From Atrichornis clamosus (lineage: Eukaryota > Chordata > Aves > Passeriformes > Menuridae): 64,000 nucleotides of DNA. Location: assembly GCA_013400975.1 (NCBI GenBank), contig WBMZ01011776.1:94348-158347 (forward strand), read 5' to 3'. The notes below the pieces were generated by a model, which saw only the letters and a program-made list of their open reading frames with translations, was not told the DNA's origin and did not search any database. This document shows, in pieces, positions 47,373-60,300 of the stretch. Positions within the stretch are counted from its first letter, which is position 1; each line of letters begins with the position of its first letter. A program made the translations under genes and the position numbers.

Positions 47373-50300
47373 CTAGAGCCCACCGAGCTGGTCTGGGCTC
47401 TGATTCCCATTCAGGGTAGGGCTGGACAAGGACTTCCTGGAACTGGACCTGGGGAAACAAGCACAGGTGACCGTCAGGACAAGCAGCCTGGCTTTGTTTC
47501 AGGAAGCAACGTGGGCAAGAGGTTCCCAGCCAGGCCTCTCTCACCTTACCCCACAGCCCCCTCCATCCAGTGACAGCTCCAGATCTCAGCTCCATGAGGC
47601 TTTTGGAGCTGCCCCAATTCCACCCTGGGTCATGAGGGACCAACAGCACAAGGTCACTGAGAGTCCAACCATGACACAGCAGCTGCTCTTGCTCTCCCAC
47701 CTCACTGCAGTGAATTACAAAGAGAGCCAATAACTTGGCCAAACTCATTTGGAGGAATATAATTTCCCTGGAATTGTCCTTTGTTTGCCAGTAATAGTGA
47801 TTGTGCTCCTGTATCTCCTATCACTATTAATCCTAACAATAAGCCGTGATGTTTAACACAAAGCCAAGCCCACTTACTTTACTTCCTCGTACTTTTTGCC
47901 TCGATAAAAGTTACTTTTCTTGATCAGATACAGCAGCACCAGGTCACAAAAGAAAGCTCCCTGCAAAGAGAAAGAACTTGTGTTTTATCCTTGGAATAGA
48001 AATGTTCTGATCTTGTTAGCAATGAGCATTAATTAAAGAATAACTTGGAGAAGCTGTATTTTCCTTCATTCTCCATGCATTTTCTCGGGTATATATATTA
48101 TACACCCCCTGTAGGGGTATTTAGACTGCCAGGAACATTAACAAAAGCCTTTAAGACAGAGCACCTGGCTGAGCAGTCTGAGTAGTAATGACTGCTGGAG
48201 AAGATACAAACACCCTGTCCCATTTTCTCCCCCCTAGAGCCACAGGAGGGGTCTGGGTCCCAATACGCTGCTTTAAGACAAAACATTCACTTACAGCTCC
48301 CATGAGCGCCAGCCCCGAACTGATATTGATAATGGTGGGAATGATGTTAAATTTCCCTGCCTGGAAAAAGAAAGGTCATGAAGTAACTGGTGAGAGAACA
48401 ACCCACAAAACAAACTCAAGGGTGTGGTGCTACACAGGGGAACCTGCTGCTGCCTGTGGGTGTGTTTTGTTCCGAGGCATAACCACGGAGGATTCTCGGT
48501 GATCTCGGAGGCTCAAGGTCTCTGTGTCTCAGATCCAACTGTCCCTGGCTGCATTTCTGAGCCTGAGTCATCCCTGGGTTAGGGCTCTCTTTTACTGCAG
48601 TGCTTACACATGGAAAACAAGCCTCTGGGGCACATTACTTCTGTCAGGCTTTGCATGAGCGTGCTTTTAGGTATAAAAGAGGCACAGGCTCAGCTGCACT
48701 CCAAGTCATCTCCTTCTAACACAGGGTTAGCTCCACATGGATGGATAGGAAGAGCTCTTTCCTACAACAAGCCAGAGAGGCTGTCCTCATCTCAGAGCTG
48801 CCTTTCCACTGAGAAATGTCCCCACCTTTTCCCTCTTCAGGCTCTGGGACATTCTGGCCTGGGCCCTCACCTTGCCATTCACCATCACATCAAAGCGGAT
48901 TCCATAGGCTTTGATGAGCGTCCGGTAGTCGACCCCCTCAGCATCCCGGTAATATTTGGCAAACCTGCAATACAGCAATGCTGGGTTTAAGTCCATCTGC
49001 CCCTCTGAGTTCACTCATCTCTTCAAACAGATCTGTTCCCCTATCAAAACCAGCTTTAGCCTGCCAGGATCGTGATTCCTTCCCTCCCTCCCTTCTCTGC
49101 AGCGCGCTGTGCTTGGCTGGGGCAGTGCCTAGCACAGGCTGGTGCCACTCCACTGCCAACCTCCAGCACTTGCAAGTCCAAGAAGCCCAGACCAGCTGTG
49201 GAACTGCATCATGTCCTCCTCCTTACCCACCTGAAGTTGTACCCAGAAGAGATGGACGTTTCTGCAGACTTGTTATCCAGCCGGCTAAAAGAATAGTGAG
49301 GATTACATTCAGAAGGGGCTTTATCAAGATCACAGTTCCATTCAATCTGAATTCCTATCACACCACCCTTAACGAGAGAGAGAGACAGGGTGAGTTGTTT
49401 AAAGCTTAGTTCAGTCAACGTGTCTTCAAATTTGTCAGACCTTTGGGTAGGTTTTCCCCAGGGACAAGAAGAGCTGCACCTCTGGTCACAGACAGGAGCA
49501 CACACAGTCCTGCCTGGGCTGAGTTCTGGTGTGTACCAGACATCCCATTATCACTCTACAACCCCAGCTTTCCCTGTGCTGGTATCCTGAGATTTCCCAT
49601 CCCAGGAACTGATGTCATTCATCTAAGTGGTGTAACATACTTCAGTGGAGATGATGCTCTTTTTTTTCCAGAGTTCTGGATTTAAACCAACAGTGTAGTA
49701 TTGTTGAAATTAAAGAATCCTTGCTGGCAGGGCAGCCCTGAATAACAGCTGAATGATCCAACCAACTCTTTTAGAGGACCCCCATTCCCTGGGGACAGGA
49801 TAAATGGGACCAGCTTGACTTTAAGCACTGCCTCCTCTGCAGTGCAGCCTGGGCAGGAGGCAGTTCCCTGGGCAGTGACTCCTCACAGCCTCCCAGTGTG
49901 CAGTACAGCCAGCTGGGAAGAGACTCCAGCCCGAGGGGCACTCCTACCTCCAAGGCCATTTCCTGGAAGTTGCCCCCAGCCCAGCGGACGATGTTCCCCA
50001 GCACGAAGATGGGGCAGTAGGGATGCTCCCGGCTGTACCGGCACGTCTTCAGGTACGACTCGTTGTCAGTTGCCAGCACGTTCATCCTGCATTAGGGAAC
50101 AGGGAAATCCACCTTGTCTCCCTCTTCCCTTGCCTGCACAGCCTACACCAGGACTGCAGAGACAAGAGGCCTCCGTGCACAGCAGCAGTGGCACCCTGCC
50201 ACCAGCCTTGTCACCCTGCGAGTGGCTCTGCTGCTGGCCCAGGGAAAGCAGCCTGCCCTCCCCAAAATGACCTCCAGGCCAGGCAGGGTCCTGACCAACA

Positions 50301-53300
50301 GAATCTGGGCTCACATGGAGCAGGTTGCCAGAGTCCAGGGCCACCTGCTTTTCTCAAGGGAAAACAACAAGATGCTAGAAATACCTAGCTGAGCCTGAGA
50401 GAAAAGCCAGAGCATGCACCTTTCTACACTGCTTTAGTTTGTTCATACTGCAGCAGCAGCAAATACAAACAAAGGTTTTTAAATTTGCATTTTTCTCAGC
50501 CCTGTCCAGGCACTTCATTTTTATGGAAGAGAGGGAATATCTGTTGAGCAGAAGCAGCTCAGGAACCTGGGTGTGCACTGGATGGCAGAGAAGCCCATCT
50601 GCCTTAGGACCTGTGGTGCATCCAAAGCTATAGGAGCCACCACAGGCCTCACCTGGGGAAGAACAGCCTTATCCCAGTGACTCTGAGAAGCTCCAAGCTC
50701 TCATTATCTCCTTGTTTCTGCGCAGCCTGAAGCCAAAGCTTTCCCCTTAAAAGATGGAATACCCACCTCCCACCCCAGCCCTCTGGCAGGAGAAGGACAG
50801 TGGAGCAAACTGTGGTTCCATGGTGGAGAGGACAGAGGGATCTCCAGGCTCCTGCACTTACTTGGAGAACTTAAACTTGGGGAAGCGAATGGAGTTCTTG
50901 ATGTAAACAGTGAAGTTTTCTGCGCTGCCCAGAAGTGGTTTCCTGGAAGAGAAGGGTTTGTTCTCTGTCTTTGTACCCTGCCCAGATGTGAAATCCTGCA
51001 TTGCCATTTTAGAAACAGCTTCATCCAACAGGTTGGATGGCACCAGGCCAGCTGTGCCAGCAAGGGGTTGGTGAGGAGCGTGCAGGTTCAGGGGACACCC
51101 CAAGAGCTGGGGACAGCCCTGGGACAGCCAGGGAGCGAAGCAGGGGGAGCAGAGGGCCAGTCCTGCCGGGGGGGCCTTGCAGAGCCCCCTCCTGCACTGA
51201 ACAGCCACCATTCGAGCAAGCACCCAAGCAGAGGGGACACAGGAACTGCCCTGAGTGACACACAAGCCAAGCAACTCAAGCTTGGAAACAGGATAAGATG
51301 GCCACATACTTGGGCTTGGATCTTTTCTCCACTGGGCACCAGGCCAGTATCTCACAAGTCCCTCTGGTGCTGTCCCTGTCTTTCAAACAACGGCCAGTCT
51401 TAACCCCTGTGAGCAGACATCACAGAAAAGGTCACACCGAGCAGGCACCTCCTCTCCCTGCCCACAGGGCACATGAAAAGAGGATTTTTTCTCTCCTCCC
51501 TCCTGTGAAAGGGCCTCTCAGCTGGAACAAACACCCTCTTGTCGTGTCTCTGAGCAGCCCGGGGTGCCCTGGCCCAGCCACCACAGAGCTGTGAGCAAGG
51601 CAGGGATCTCAATAAAAGAGAGTCAGGAAAAGAAAGGCCTGGCTGCTCTCTGTGATCAGATCAGGGGGGTGGAACCAGGCTGAGGCCTCTGAAGGACACC
51701 AGACACAGCACAGGAGAGGGACCCTTCCCTTACCATTGCCAGCCACCACTGCTTCCCCTTCCAGGCAGTCCCTGTCCTTGTCACACAGGGCATCAGGAAT
51801 GCTGGCACTCTGCAAAGTGGAAAAGGACACAAGTGAGACCTGTGGCAGGACACCAGACTCACAGCGGGGAGAAAGAGCTGCTGACCTGGGGTGAATTCTC
51901 TGAATGAGCACTAAAACCACGCAGCTGGGGTGGTAAGTGGGGGTCGTGCAAACATTCCCACCACCAGGAGCACCAGGATTCAGCCACACTGGCCTGATTC
52001 TGGGTTCTGCTTGGTCTGGAGAGGGACAGACTGAATAAAACCAAAATTACCTCCCTCTCACCAAAACCAGGCAGGAGGCCACTTGGCTTTAAGGGATAAC
52101 CCTACCTGGGGTCTGAGCCACAAAGTTCCCTGGCCCAAATCTGCCCCTGTCCCGGCTGCACGGCCACCAGAGGACAGCAGTGTCCTGGCCAATCCAGCTG
52201 CACTCCCGGCCTGCCACATGGAAAATCCATCTGCTGCACGGACACAGCTCCCTGCACAGCCAGCCACCTCCTCCCCCAGGCTCCAGCCCATTCCCAACCT
52301 CTCCACAGAGGATATTCCACATGGCACAAAGACCTCAGGCCCCTGACCCTCGGGGCATGTTCTGGGAGGTGCTGAGCACCATCCCATGTCTGGAAAGTAA
52401 CAGAGCCTGAGTGTCCAGCACTTCCCAGGATGGGGTTCTTAAAAGTCTCCTCTACCCGTGACTACCCTGAGTCACCTCAGAGCTGTTCTCCCATGGCCTT
52501 TTCCAACCCTGGGCAGCCACTGCCTGGTCTCATCTCCAGCTGGGCACAAATCCAACACCAGCTAAAGTCAGGAAGGCTCTACATGATTGATGCCTCTGGA
52601 AATTGAGACAGCTGAGCTTCCCACATTTGCAGTAACCAGTCTGATTTCCCAACTGAGGTATTACACTACAGAAAAAAAACCATTCTTCCTTTTTTGTTGC
52701 TCCTCAGGTGTCCTCTGTCAGTTCTTACCCCCTTTTTTTCAGGGGTCTGGGGGCCAAAGGGCTCAGTTCTTCCTACCTCAGGACACGTGGCTTGTCTCTG
52801 GTTTGGGGTCACGATCAGATTTGTCATGACAAAGAAGACACTTTCACCCTGGAATAAACAAAGAGTTAGAAAACCTGGTTTATTTTGCAGTACTCATAAC
52901 AAGGAGGATGCAGCTCTCTGCAGAGGAGTACAAACCCCCTCTCTACAAGGCTTTTCAGGCCAAGATACAACATCCTCCTTTGTGTGGATATTTGTTTGTC
53001 TGAGGTCCCCAGGCTGTGGGTGCTCACACAACCATGAGAGCCAGCCCACAGTCCTGCAGGGAGGTAGAGAACCCTCAGCACCTCACATAAAAACCACAAC
53101 AGAAAACCCCTTCCAACACAGCCCTGCCTGCTGCACACGAAAACCAGAGATGTTCAGCCAACAGCAATTAGCACGTGGGGCAGGAAAGCTGTGATGCACC
53201 ACATCTGCACTCAGAGTCCACAGACAGTGCTGAATCTCCCTGTGAGCCCACAGTCCAACACCTCTGTGGCTGCTGGAGACAGGAGGACACTGGGGCAGTG

Positions 53301-56085
53301 ACTCTGTGCTCCTGAAGCCACAGCCCACACAGCTGCAGGGCAGAGCAGCCCATCTTTACTCAGCCCACCACACTACAAGGCTTCCCAACAAGTCAACAAG
53401 CAGTAAGAGACCATTGAGTGACTGCAGAAACACCTGACCAGTTAAACACTGCTCAGGGCCCACATTGCATCCCTGGGAATGCATCCCAGCCACCTGCTAA
53501 GTGTCCCAGGGCTTCCTGCAGCTGGGACAGAGGCACCAGGAGCACCTGCCTGGCCCTGCTGTGCACAGGGCTGAGGCTCTGTGCTCAAACTGGTGGAACA
53601 CAGAGCACACTCACAGCTCTGAGCAGGCACGGGTGCAGCAGGAGGAAGGGAAGTTTTATTCTTGTGTGCAGACAAGAAAATTGTTCAATTTATAGCTTCC
53701 TGCCCTGTCAGCACAGTCCCCTCACAGCTTTCCATGCAGGGAAAGCACAACCACCCCGGGCAAGCACAGCTGGGCAACTTCCAACCTGTGTCCAGCCACC
53801 CTTTCCCTGTGCACCTCACTGCCCAAGCCAAGGGAGCAGCAGGGCAGGTTTAAGCAGACCCATTTCCAGCCACCCTCACCACCCAAATTACATCCCATCT
53901 TCCTTCCATCTCCCCCTGCCCTGTGCACTCCTGCTCCAGCCCAGGAGCGGAGGTGAGCAGACACTGCTCAGCTGAGCAGTCCCCCTGAAGCCCACGGAAC
54001 TTCTGCTTCCCAGATATCACAGAGAGACCAGGCTGCTTTGGTATTTGCTGGAAAGACCAAAGCGAAGGCCCAGCAATACTTTTTGCAGCCCAGCTCCTTC
54101 TTATTCACAGGGAAGCCCTGGATACTTCACGTCAGCAGAGACAGCAGCAGGGGTGATGCCAACCTGGGGAGGGATGACGTAGTCTGCCACATCCCACAGC
54201 CTCTCCCCCAGCTCCGAGGTGTTGGTGAAGGCCACCCCTTTCAGCTTGGTGATGACAGAGCTCTGGAGGGACGAGTCTGTGTCCTGGTAGCCTTTCTTGA
54301 CAACAAACACCCACCTGTGTGAACACAGCAGCGTTAGGGGCGGGCAGGGGACAAACCAGAGAAATTCACATCAAGGTCAAATCAAAACATGCCCATGGCA
54401 CCAAACCCTCTGCAACTACTGCCACTAATACAGAGTAAACTCTTTGACACGAGCTGTGCTTGTCCACAGTGGGGAAATGTGTAATAACAGGTCGTGAGGT
54501 AAAAACCCAAAGCCTCCCACCTCCCTCTGTGCTGCACTCCGCAACCTCAGAAAGGGAAAGGAAGAGCAGGGCTCTGTCTTCCTCAAGATGAAAACCAAGA
54601 GAGGCTTTTGCAGGTTGCAGGGGAGAGTGTGGTTGGTTTCACGAGTACAGCGCTTTCATTTTAGCACCCAGGCATTGGGACAGACCTGCACAATAAGAGT
54701 TCCCACCCTGGGAAGTTTCCTACTTTCCTGTTTTCCCAAGAACACTGATTTCCTCTCCCAGGAGGGCCCAAGAGCAGATCCTTGTGTTTTCCGCAGTGGA
54801 TCGCGGAAGAAATGGCAGCTGCATCCAAAAAAGAATCCAGAGGGGTTTGGTGATCCCCACCCCAGCCTTTGAACAGGCACAAGTTCCTGTAAGCCCCAGC
54901 CACAGAGGAGTCACTGCAGGGACCATCAGTGACGGTGCCAAGGGCTTGCAGGAGGCAGGAGATGCCAAGGGAGGAAACCAGCCATTCCCTGTCCACTGGT
55001 CATGGCGCATCCCTCTGGGACACAGCAACGTTATCCACAGGATTCCTCCTTCAGCAGCCAGTCCATGCCAGGCTGCTGAGGCTTCCCTTGTGCTCTGCTC
55101 ACTGGAGCAGGCTCTGGGACTGCACAGCTTTCTATAAATACACCCAGCATGTAAAAATGACTCTGCTATATTTAATCAGTGGAAACACGAGGTGTGAGGA
55201 AGGTGAAGGGACCCAGAAGCACAGACAGTGAGGGACAGACAGCGAGGGGACAGGGTTAGGTGTCACATTCTGTAAAGCCTCGGAAACTCAGGAAGCAACG
55301 GCACAGGCTGGATAATTCCAGGTCTGAGCACTGTGCCCATTACAGGCTGGTGTGACCAGGCTCTTGCAGAACTGGGCCCTTCCTGCTGGTGCTCCCGCTC
55401 TTCCCGAGCCAAGCCTCCCTGCTCTGAAATGAACGCCAGGCAGCCGACATTCCCGCTGCCTCAGCCCCCTCAGCCCGGCTGCTGCAGCCCACTCCTGCAA
55501 GGAAATCTCCCTCTTTCTGCTTGGTTCCCTCCCATGGAGACGTGAGCAGGTCACGGTGCCCTGCGGACACCCCAGGTGTGCCCCAAGGCTCTGTGGCCAT
55601 TACTGCTCTCGTTCCTGATGAGTCAGGTGTTAAGGTTAGGCACCATTCCCACAGAATATAGAAATAAAGGCATAAATAATGCAGTGCAAAGCCACGGTCA
55701 CTGGGTTTATTTTTAACCCAACCTTAATCTGAAACGTAGAGCTGAATCTAGAGCTCCCTAGCAGGTGAAAAATCAGGTATCATCTATGAGACATTACAAA
55801 ATGCAGCTGTACAGACATGTCTCATTATCTGCATTAAAATCAGGAGGCACAGCAGGCTGTCACTGTATGCAGAGTACCCTAATTCATCCTTATCACAGCA
55901 ACATTCATCTTTATCACAGCAAAACATGAAGCACAGGGTGATTCTTACCCCACCAGGTAAGCCAGGATGGAGAGCTGCACCACTCGGTAGAGGATCCCGA
56001 CCTTCTTGTTCTTTGCAATGACGTATTTCTCCGTTTTATAATCGAAAAGTGAGAGAAATAAAGCCTTCCAAGCCACCTGCCCCAT
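47373..56085 (-). CDS. P2RX5: P2RX5, ATP-gated P2X5 cation channel (complete)
   Basis: Trimeric plasma-membrane channel opened by extracellular ATP. Exons: 56085-55949, 54314-54164, 52848-52777, 51809-51734, 51406-51310, 50942-50862, 50086-49948, 49367-49231, 48964-48871, 48360-48295, 47960-47878, 47448-47373, giving 402 residues (human 422). It has two membrane segments and a large Cys-rich ectodomain. ATP-binding features are KLKG (69-72), NFT (187-189), NFR (295-297) and K315 in IKAYGIR. A YxxxK surface-stability motif (YRGKK) follows TM2. Most donors are consensus; intron 2 starts GTTGGC, a weak donor. Exon 12 was placed from a TTGTTTCCCCAG acceptor whose phase fits exon 11; it adds a Ser-rich tail ([11 protein letters not shown]...) ending in TAG. 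Its tail is the least certain part. Reading past the exon 11 donor would stop at once (AAG TAA). ATG 56085 has A at -3 and G at +4. Confidence 0.94.
47433..47845 (-). repeat. P2RX5: P2RX5 last intron and exon 12 edge: repeat copy 1
   Basis: Covers the 3' splice site of P2RX5 intron 11, the first bases of exon 12 and most of the intron. Positions 47439-47722 are identical, base for base, to 56926-57209 (constant offset 9487, no gaps). Both flanks remain alignable but diverged (about 75-80 percent by eye). Confidence 0.9.
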
Positions 56086-56170
56086 GCTCCCGGCTGGCTC
56101 GGTGGCTGGAGCAGGCACAGCTCGCACCACCCACACGTGCTGAGCATGGAAACCTGACACACAACCCCGG

Positions 56171-56197
56171 TCTCCTCCTCCCTCCCTCCCTCCCTCG
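56171..56197. repeat. CTCC/TCCC microsatellite
   Basis: Pyrimidine repeat about 90 bp upstream of the P2RX5 start codon, in the presumed promoter or 5' UTR. On the transcribed orientation it reads GGAGGGA. Confidence 0.7.
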
Positions 56198-56390
56198 GCT
56201 GCTCCCCGGCAGCAGCTCAGGCAGAATCCAGCAGCTGCACCAAGCCAGGTCCTTCCTGAGCTGCTTTCCAGCTGATTCATCCCCTGGGAAAACCCCCCTT
56301 CCCCCCACTCCAGTTTTACTCTCAGGTTTCATCCTCTCCCCCCAAAATGTTTAGAATGAAATATGCTGTAGTGTGAACCATGTTCACACC

Positions 56391-56668
56391 ATCACAGTCA
56401 CAGAATATCCTGAGCTGGAAGGGACCCCCAAGAATCATCAATCCAGCACTCAGCCCTGCACAGACACCCCAACAATCCCACCCTGTCCCTGAGAGCGTTG
56501 TCCAAACACTCCTGGAGCTCTGTCAGGCTGTGCCCATTCCCTGGGGAGCCTGGTCAGTGCCCACCACCCTCTGAGGGAAGAACCTTTCCCTAATATCCAA
56601 CCTAAACCTCCCCTGACACAGCTCCAGCCGTTCCCTGGGTCCTGTCACTCTGGATCCCAGAGAGAAGA
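56391..56668 (-). mobile_element. CR1-like LINE fragment upstream of P2RX5
   Basis: Begins CACAGAATATCCTGAGCTGG then AAGGGACCC, and later has GGGAAGAACCTTTCCCTAAT and CAACCTAAACCTCCCCTGACA, phrases of the avian CR1 3' region in reverse orientation. About 280 bp, more diverged than the copy near 62870. Confidence 0.85.
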
Positions 56669-56880
56669 GATCATCACTGCAGCATCCAAGGTGACACAGT
56701 CACAATCCCCCACCATTTGCTAATGATTAAAGCCTTTCTTCAGCCCTTACAGGATGACAAAGCAGCAGGTTAAATTCTTGATTTCTTGACATGTTTGCAT
56801 GAGCAATGAGAGCTGGGGTCCAGTCACCCAAAATACCTGCCTGGCTGCCACATCTTCCCCCCAAAACCCAAGCTGAGGAA

Positions 56881-57330
56881 CTAATGAATAAATGCTGCAG
56901 GTGCAGGATCAGTCAATGATTTCCAGGAACTGGACCTGGGGAAACAAGCACAGGTGACCGTCAGGACAAGCAGCCTGGCTTTGTTTCAGGAAGCAACGTG
57001 GGCAAGAGGTTCCCAGCCAGGCCTCTCTCACCTTACCCCACAGCCCCCTCCATCCAGTGACAGCTCCAGATCTCAGCTCCATGAGGCTTTTGGAGCTGCC
57101 CCAATTCCACCCTGGGTCATGAGGGACCAACAGCACAAGGTCACTGAGAGTCCAACCATGACACAGCAGCTGCTCTTGCTCTCCCACCTCACTGCAGTGA
57201 ATTACAAAGGGACCCAGTAATGGCTAAATTCATTTGAAAGAATGTAATTTCCTGTGACTGACCTTTGTTTGTCATTAGCAGTTACTGTGCTCCTGTATCT
57301 CCTTTTATTTCTATTATTCCTAACAATAAA
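56881..57330 (-). pseudogene. Stray duplicate of P2RX5 intron 11 / exon 12 start
   Basis: Lies 0.8 kb upstream of P2RX5 in the same orientation. It holds a second copy of the intron, its CCCCAG acceptor (exon-like start at 56935) and a short exon-12-like frame. In the P2RX5 phase that frame reads S-S-S-W-K-S-L, then diverges and stops at 56881-56883 after 18 codons. No exon 11 or earlier exon is found beyond 57330, so it is a fragment, not a second gene. Homology fades near the shared CCTAACAATAA. It could be spliced from a readthrough transcript, but nothing proves it is expressed. Confidence 0.75.
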
Positions 57331-60300
57331 GCCACTGCCCCACACAACTCCTCTCCCTGGAAAAAGCATTCTCAAGATCTCAAGGCTTTATGAAAATTCT
57401 GTCCTTCATCCTCCTTAAATTCCACACCAAATTTAAACAGATGGATCTGATTTTTAATGAACGTGGCACAAGGTTGCTCCAAACCACAAGAGAATCACAA
57501 ACAGTGTCATAAGGAATGAAACACTCATTTTGTCCCTCATCCCAGAGCCATCCCTAGAGCTTCTCTGCAAAGTGAAGGAGAACTTTCTCCAGCACCTGCA
57601 GAACTAGAACACAAACCTGCCTGTGGCCTCCTTGTAGCCCAGTGGCTGCCAGAGCAGGTCTGCCCTGAACCTTTAAAATTATTTTTCAGGTCAATTAATC
57701 TGAGAAAGGATTTACACAGGTTAGAAAAAAAAAGTGTTCCTTAGAGCAAGAAGTGTTCTTCTGCTCTAGGTGTGGCCTGAAGATGTTGCTTGATCACTAA
57801 AATTTTTTTTAAAAGAGAATGTAAAACTGATACTTTTCTTGAGGTTTTGTAGATGTCAAATAGAAGCACAGTTGCAATAGCTGTTTTGGAATAAAAAGTT
57901 TCCATTTGTCTCAAACGTGCTGCAGAATATTTGAATACTGCTCAGTACAAGCTACATTTTTGCTGACAAAGCTGTTGCTGCAAAAATTCAGCTTGTACTG
58001 AGCTGCAAAACCAATTTGGCTGGTACTTTGTGGCATGCTCTTACGGATATTGTTATCACCTAGTTTTCACAACCTTAGTTGTTTTTTTCTTGCCTGGAAA
58101 TCAGTGTGTCTGTGGGTATTCAAACAAAAGCAGTTTCCTTCCCAGCAGGGGAGTAAAGAACCTAACAAAGCCTAATTGTCATCAGGTAAAGATAATGTAG
58201 TGTCTCTTAGTTCTTCTCAAGGGACTGAGGCTGAATCTCCTCTGCAGGTATCTCCCTTTTTGAGTTCAACACTTTGAATTTCCCATTAAAAAAAAACCCA
58301 GTTCTGCTCCATTCCCACGAGGGATGTTTACTCAGTCTGGAAATTCCCCCAGGGAGGATTTCTCCTCCAGGACTGAAACTCCTCCTTTCTCTTTTCTAAT
58401 TCCTGACATGTCACACCTGTATTTAATTCCTCATGCTGCTGACAGTAATTGCCTTCTCATTATCCACACGTACTCACAGGATACACATCCCTGGCTGCCC
58501 AGACTGCTCCTCATCCGTGTTTCCTCCACCTGTCAGGGTTAAGCTGCCCCGGAGCTGATCTCAGCCTGTAAATGCCACCTAGAGGGACAGTGGAAATTAA
58601 ACTTTCCCCCCCTGCCCTGATCCAGGGGCATTTGAAACACAACAAGGTCACATCTGACGCCGTAGCACGGAAAGATTTCGAGACCAGCCCGACAATATCT
58701 TTACATTCCCCCCCAATAGACCCCGTGACTTCCAGGCAGTGGCAGACAGCCCTGGCCAGGACAGGGATTCACCAGCGGCTGCTGAAGTGCCGATTTAGGC
58801 ACTCGTCCTGCTCACGTCCAGTGCCCACTGCTCACCTCAGGCATCATCTCTGCCCGTGATCCCCACCCCGCCCTTCACCCACGTGCAAAAGAACCCATCG
58901 GCTCCCGAAGGCTGACTCATAACTGTTGAGACGTTTCTCCAGCACTGAAATGCTCCCGCAGCAAATGTTTGAGCGATCCTGATCCATCATCTCTTAGAAA
59001 CAGGCGCCAGGGCAGCTCCTGAAATAGCAGAGAGTCAGGGAGGAAGTAAAGAGGAGATTTGGCAAGGAAACGAGCAGAGAAAAGGCAGAGGTCAGCTCTC
59101 TCCATGAGTGGTTTCTCGTCATGCTGTCAGTTGTAAGTCAACATCTACAGAAAAAGCTACAGAAAAACAAGGTGAAGAGTCACACGAGTTGAGAGAGGAA
59201 GTTGCTTTTAAACCACAACCCAGGCACACAGGAACACACAGAAATCAGAAACGTCCAGCATGAGTTGCTCTCTGAAGGTGATGGGCTTGGATGCCAGAAC
59301 AAAGAAATGTGTGCAGCCCCACAGTGAAAAATGTTCAGCTTCTCCTGTAATCCTGGCTGGGTAAATCAGCCTCTATTTGCCCTCCTAACTAACACAGCTG
59401 CACACCCAGCCACAGTGGGAAGGGAACCTGTGGAAAGAGTTTCTGTCATTATCCACAGGAGCATCCAGAACTGCAGGAAGAGAAGAGAAATGGAAGAGTG
59501 CTGAAGTTCCAGAATATGTTCTGTCTTGGATCCAGCCCTCCATTTCCAGGAGAGCCATTTTCAGCCTTCGAATGTGTTCCAGGCTGCTCCCCAGGCCTGA
59601 ATCTCCCAGACAGAGTGCAGGAGTGTTGTTATTATTAGCTGGAACATTTATCCACTCCTCTACCCCAACCCAAGAAGTGAAAGTGCTTGAGGAAGAGGAT
59701 CAGAGAGGAAGGAAAAAGAGTGCACATCTAATGAAACCAGCCCATCGTACCGTGGTCTGTGAGAGAGCTGGCACTGAATCAGTAACAGAAATTAATAAAA
59801 GTGCACATAAAACATTGTTAAGAGACTGAGTGCAAGGACAGCTGGGCCAGCAGCATTGTCCACAGCTGCGTTTTCACCTTCTTAAGTCAGACAATAAAAG
59901 CATCACTGGGAAATAAGCGGAGAATGTTGAATCAAAGCCTGAAAGCTGAAGGGGTTTAATAAAATGTGTATTCACATCAATCACTGTTTTAAAGGTGAAA
60001 GCCTGCTCTTGAATACACCCAGCAGAGCAGTATTTACTTCTTTGCCAACACGAAGACATGAAATTGGTCCTGGCTCGATACCTCTATCAGAGCTTACCTT
60101 GCTGCAAGTGCTGAGGAGAAACCTTCATCCCCTTCCTTCACCTTCCTCACATAAACAGCTAAAGAGTCTAGAACGAGGCCTCCACCCTTTCCTCCCTGGA
60201 ATTACCAACTGGTGACTCTTTCCAGCCACAGGAAAACACTGGTGCTACTCAGGCTTGGCCCCAAGAGGAAAAGGTTTCCTGAGCAGCCCCCTCAGCCTGG

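Noticed and set aside
47467..47733. 88-codon frame repeated almost identically at 56954-57220
   Set aside because: The conservation comes from the duplicated P2RX5 intron, not coding constraint: both strands are equally identical.
53418..53975. 185-codon plus-strand frame in P2RX5 intron 2
   Set aside because: Low-complexity Ser/Pro/Cys-rich translation with no motif, antisense to an intron.
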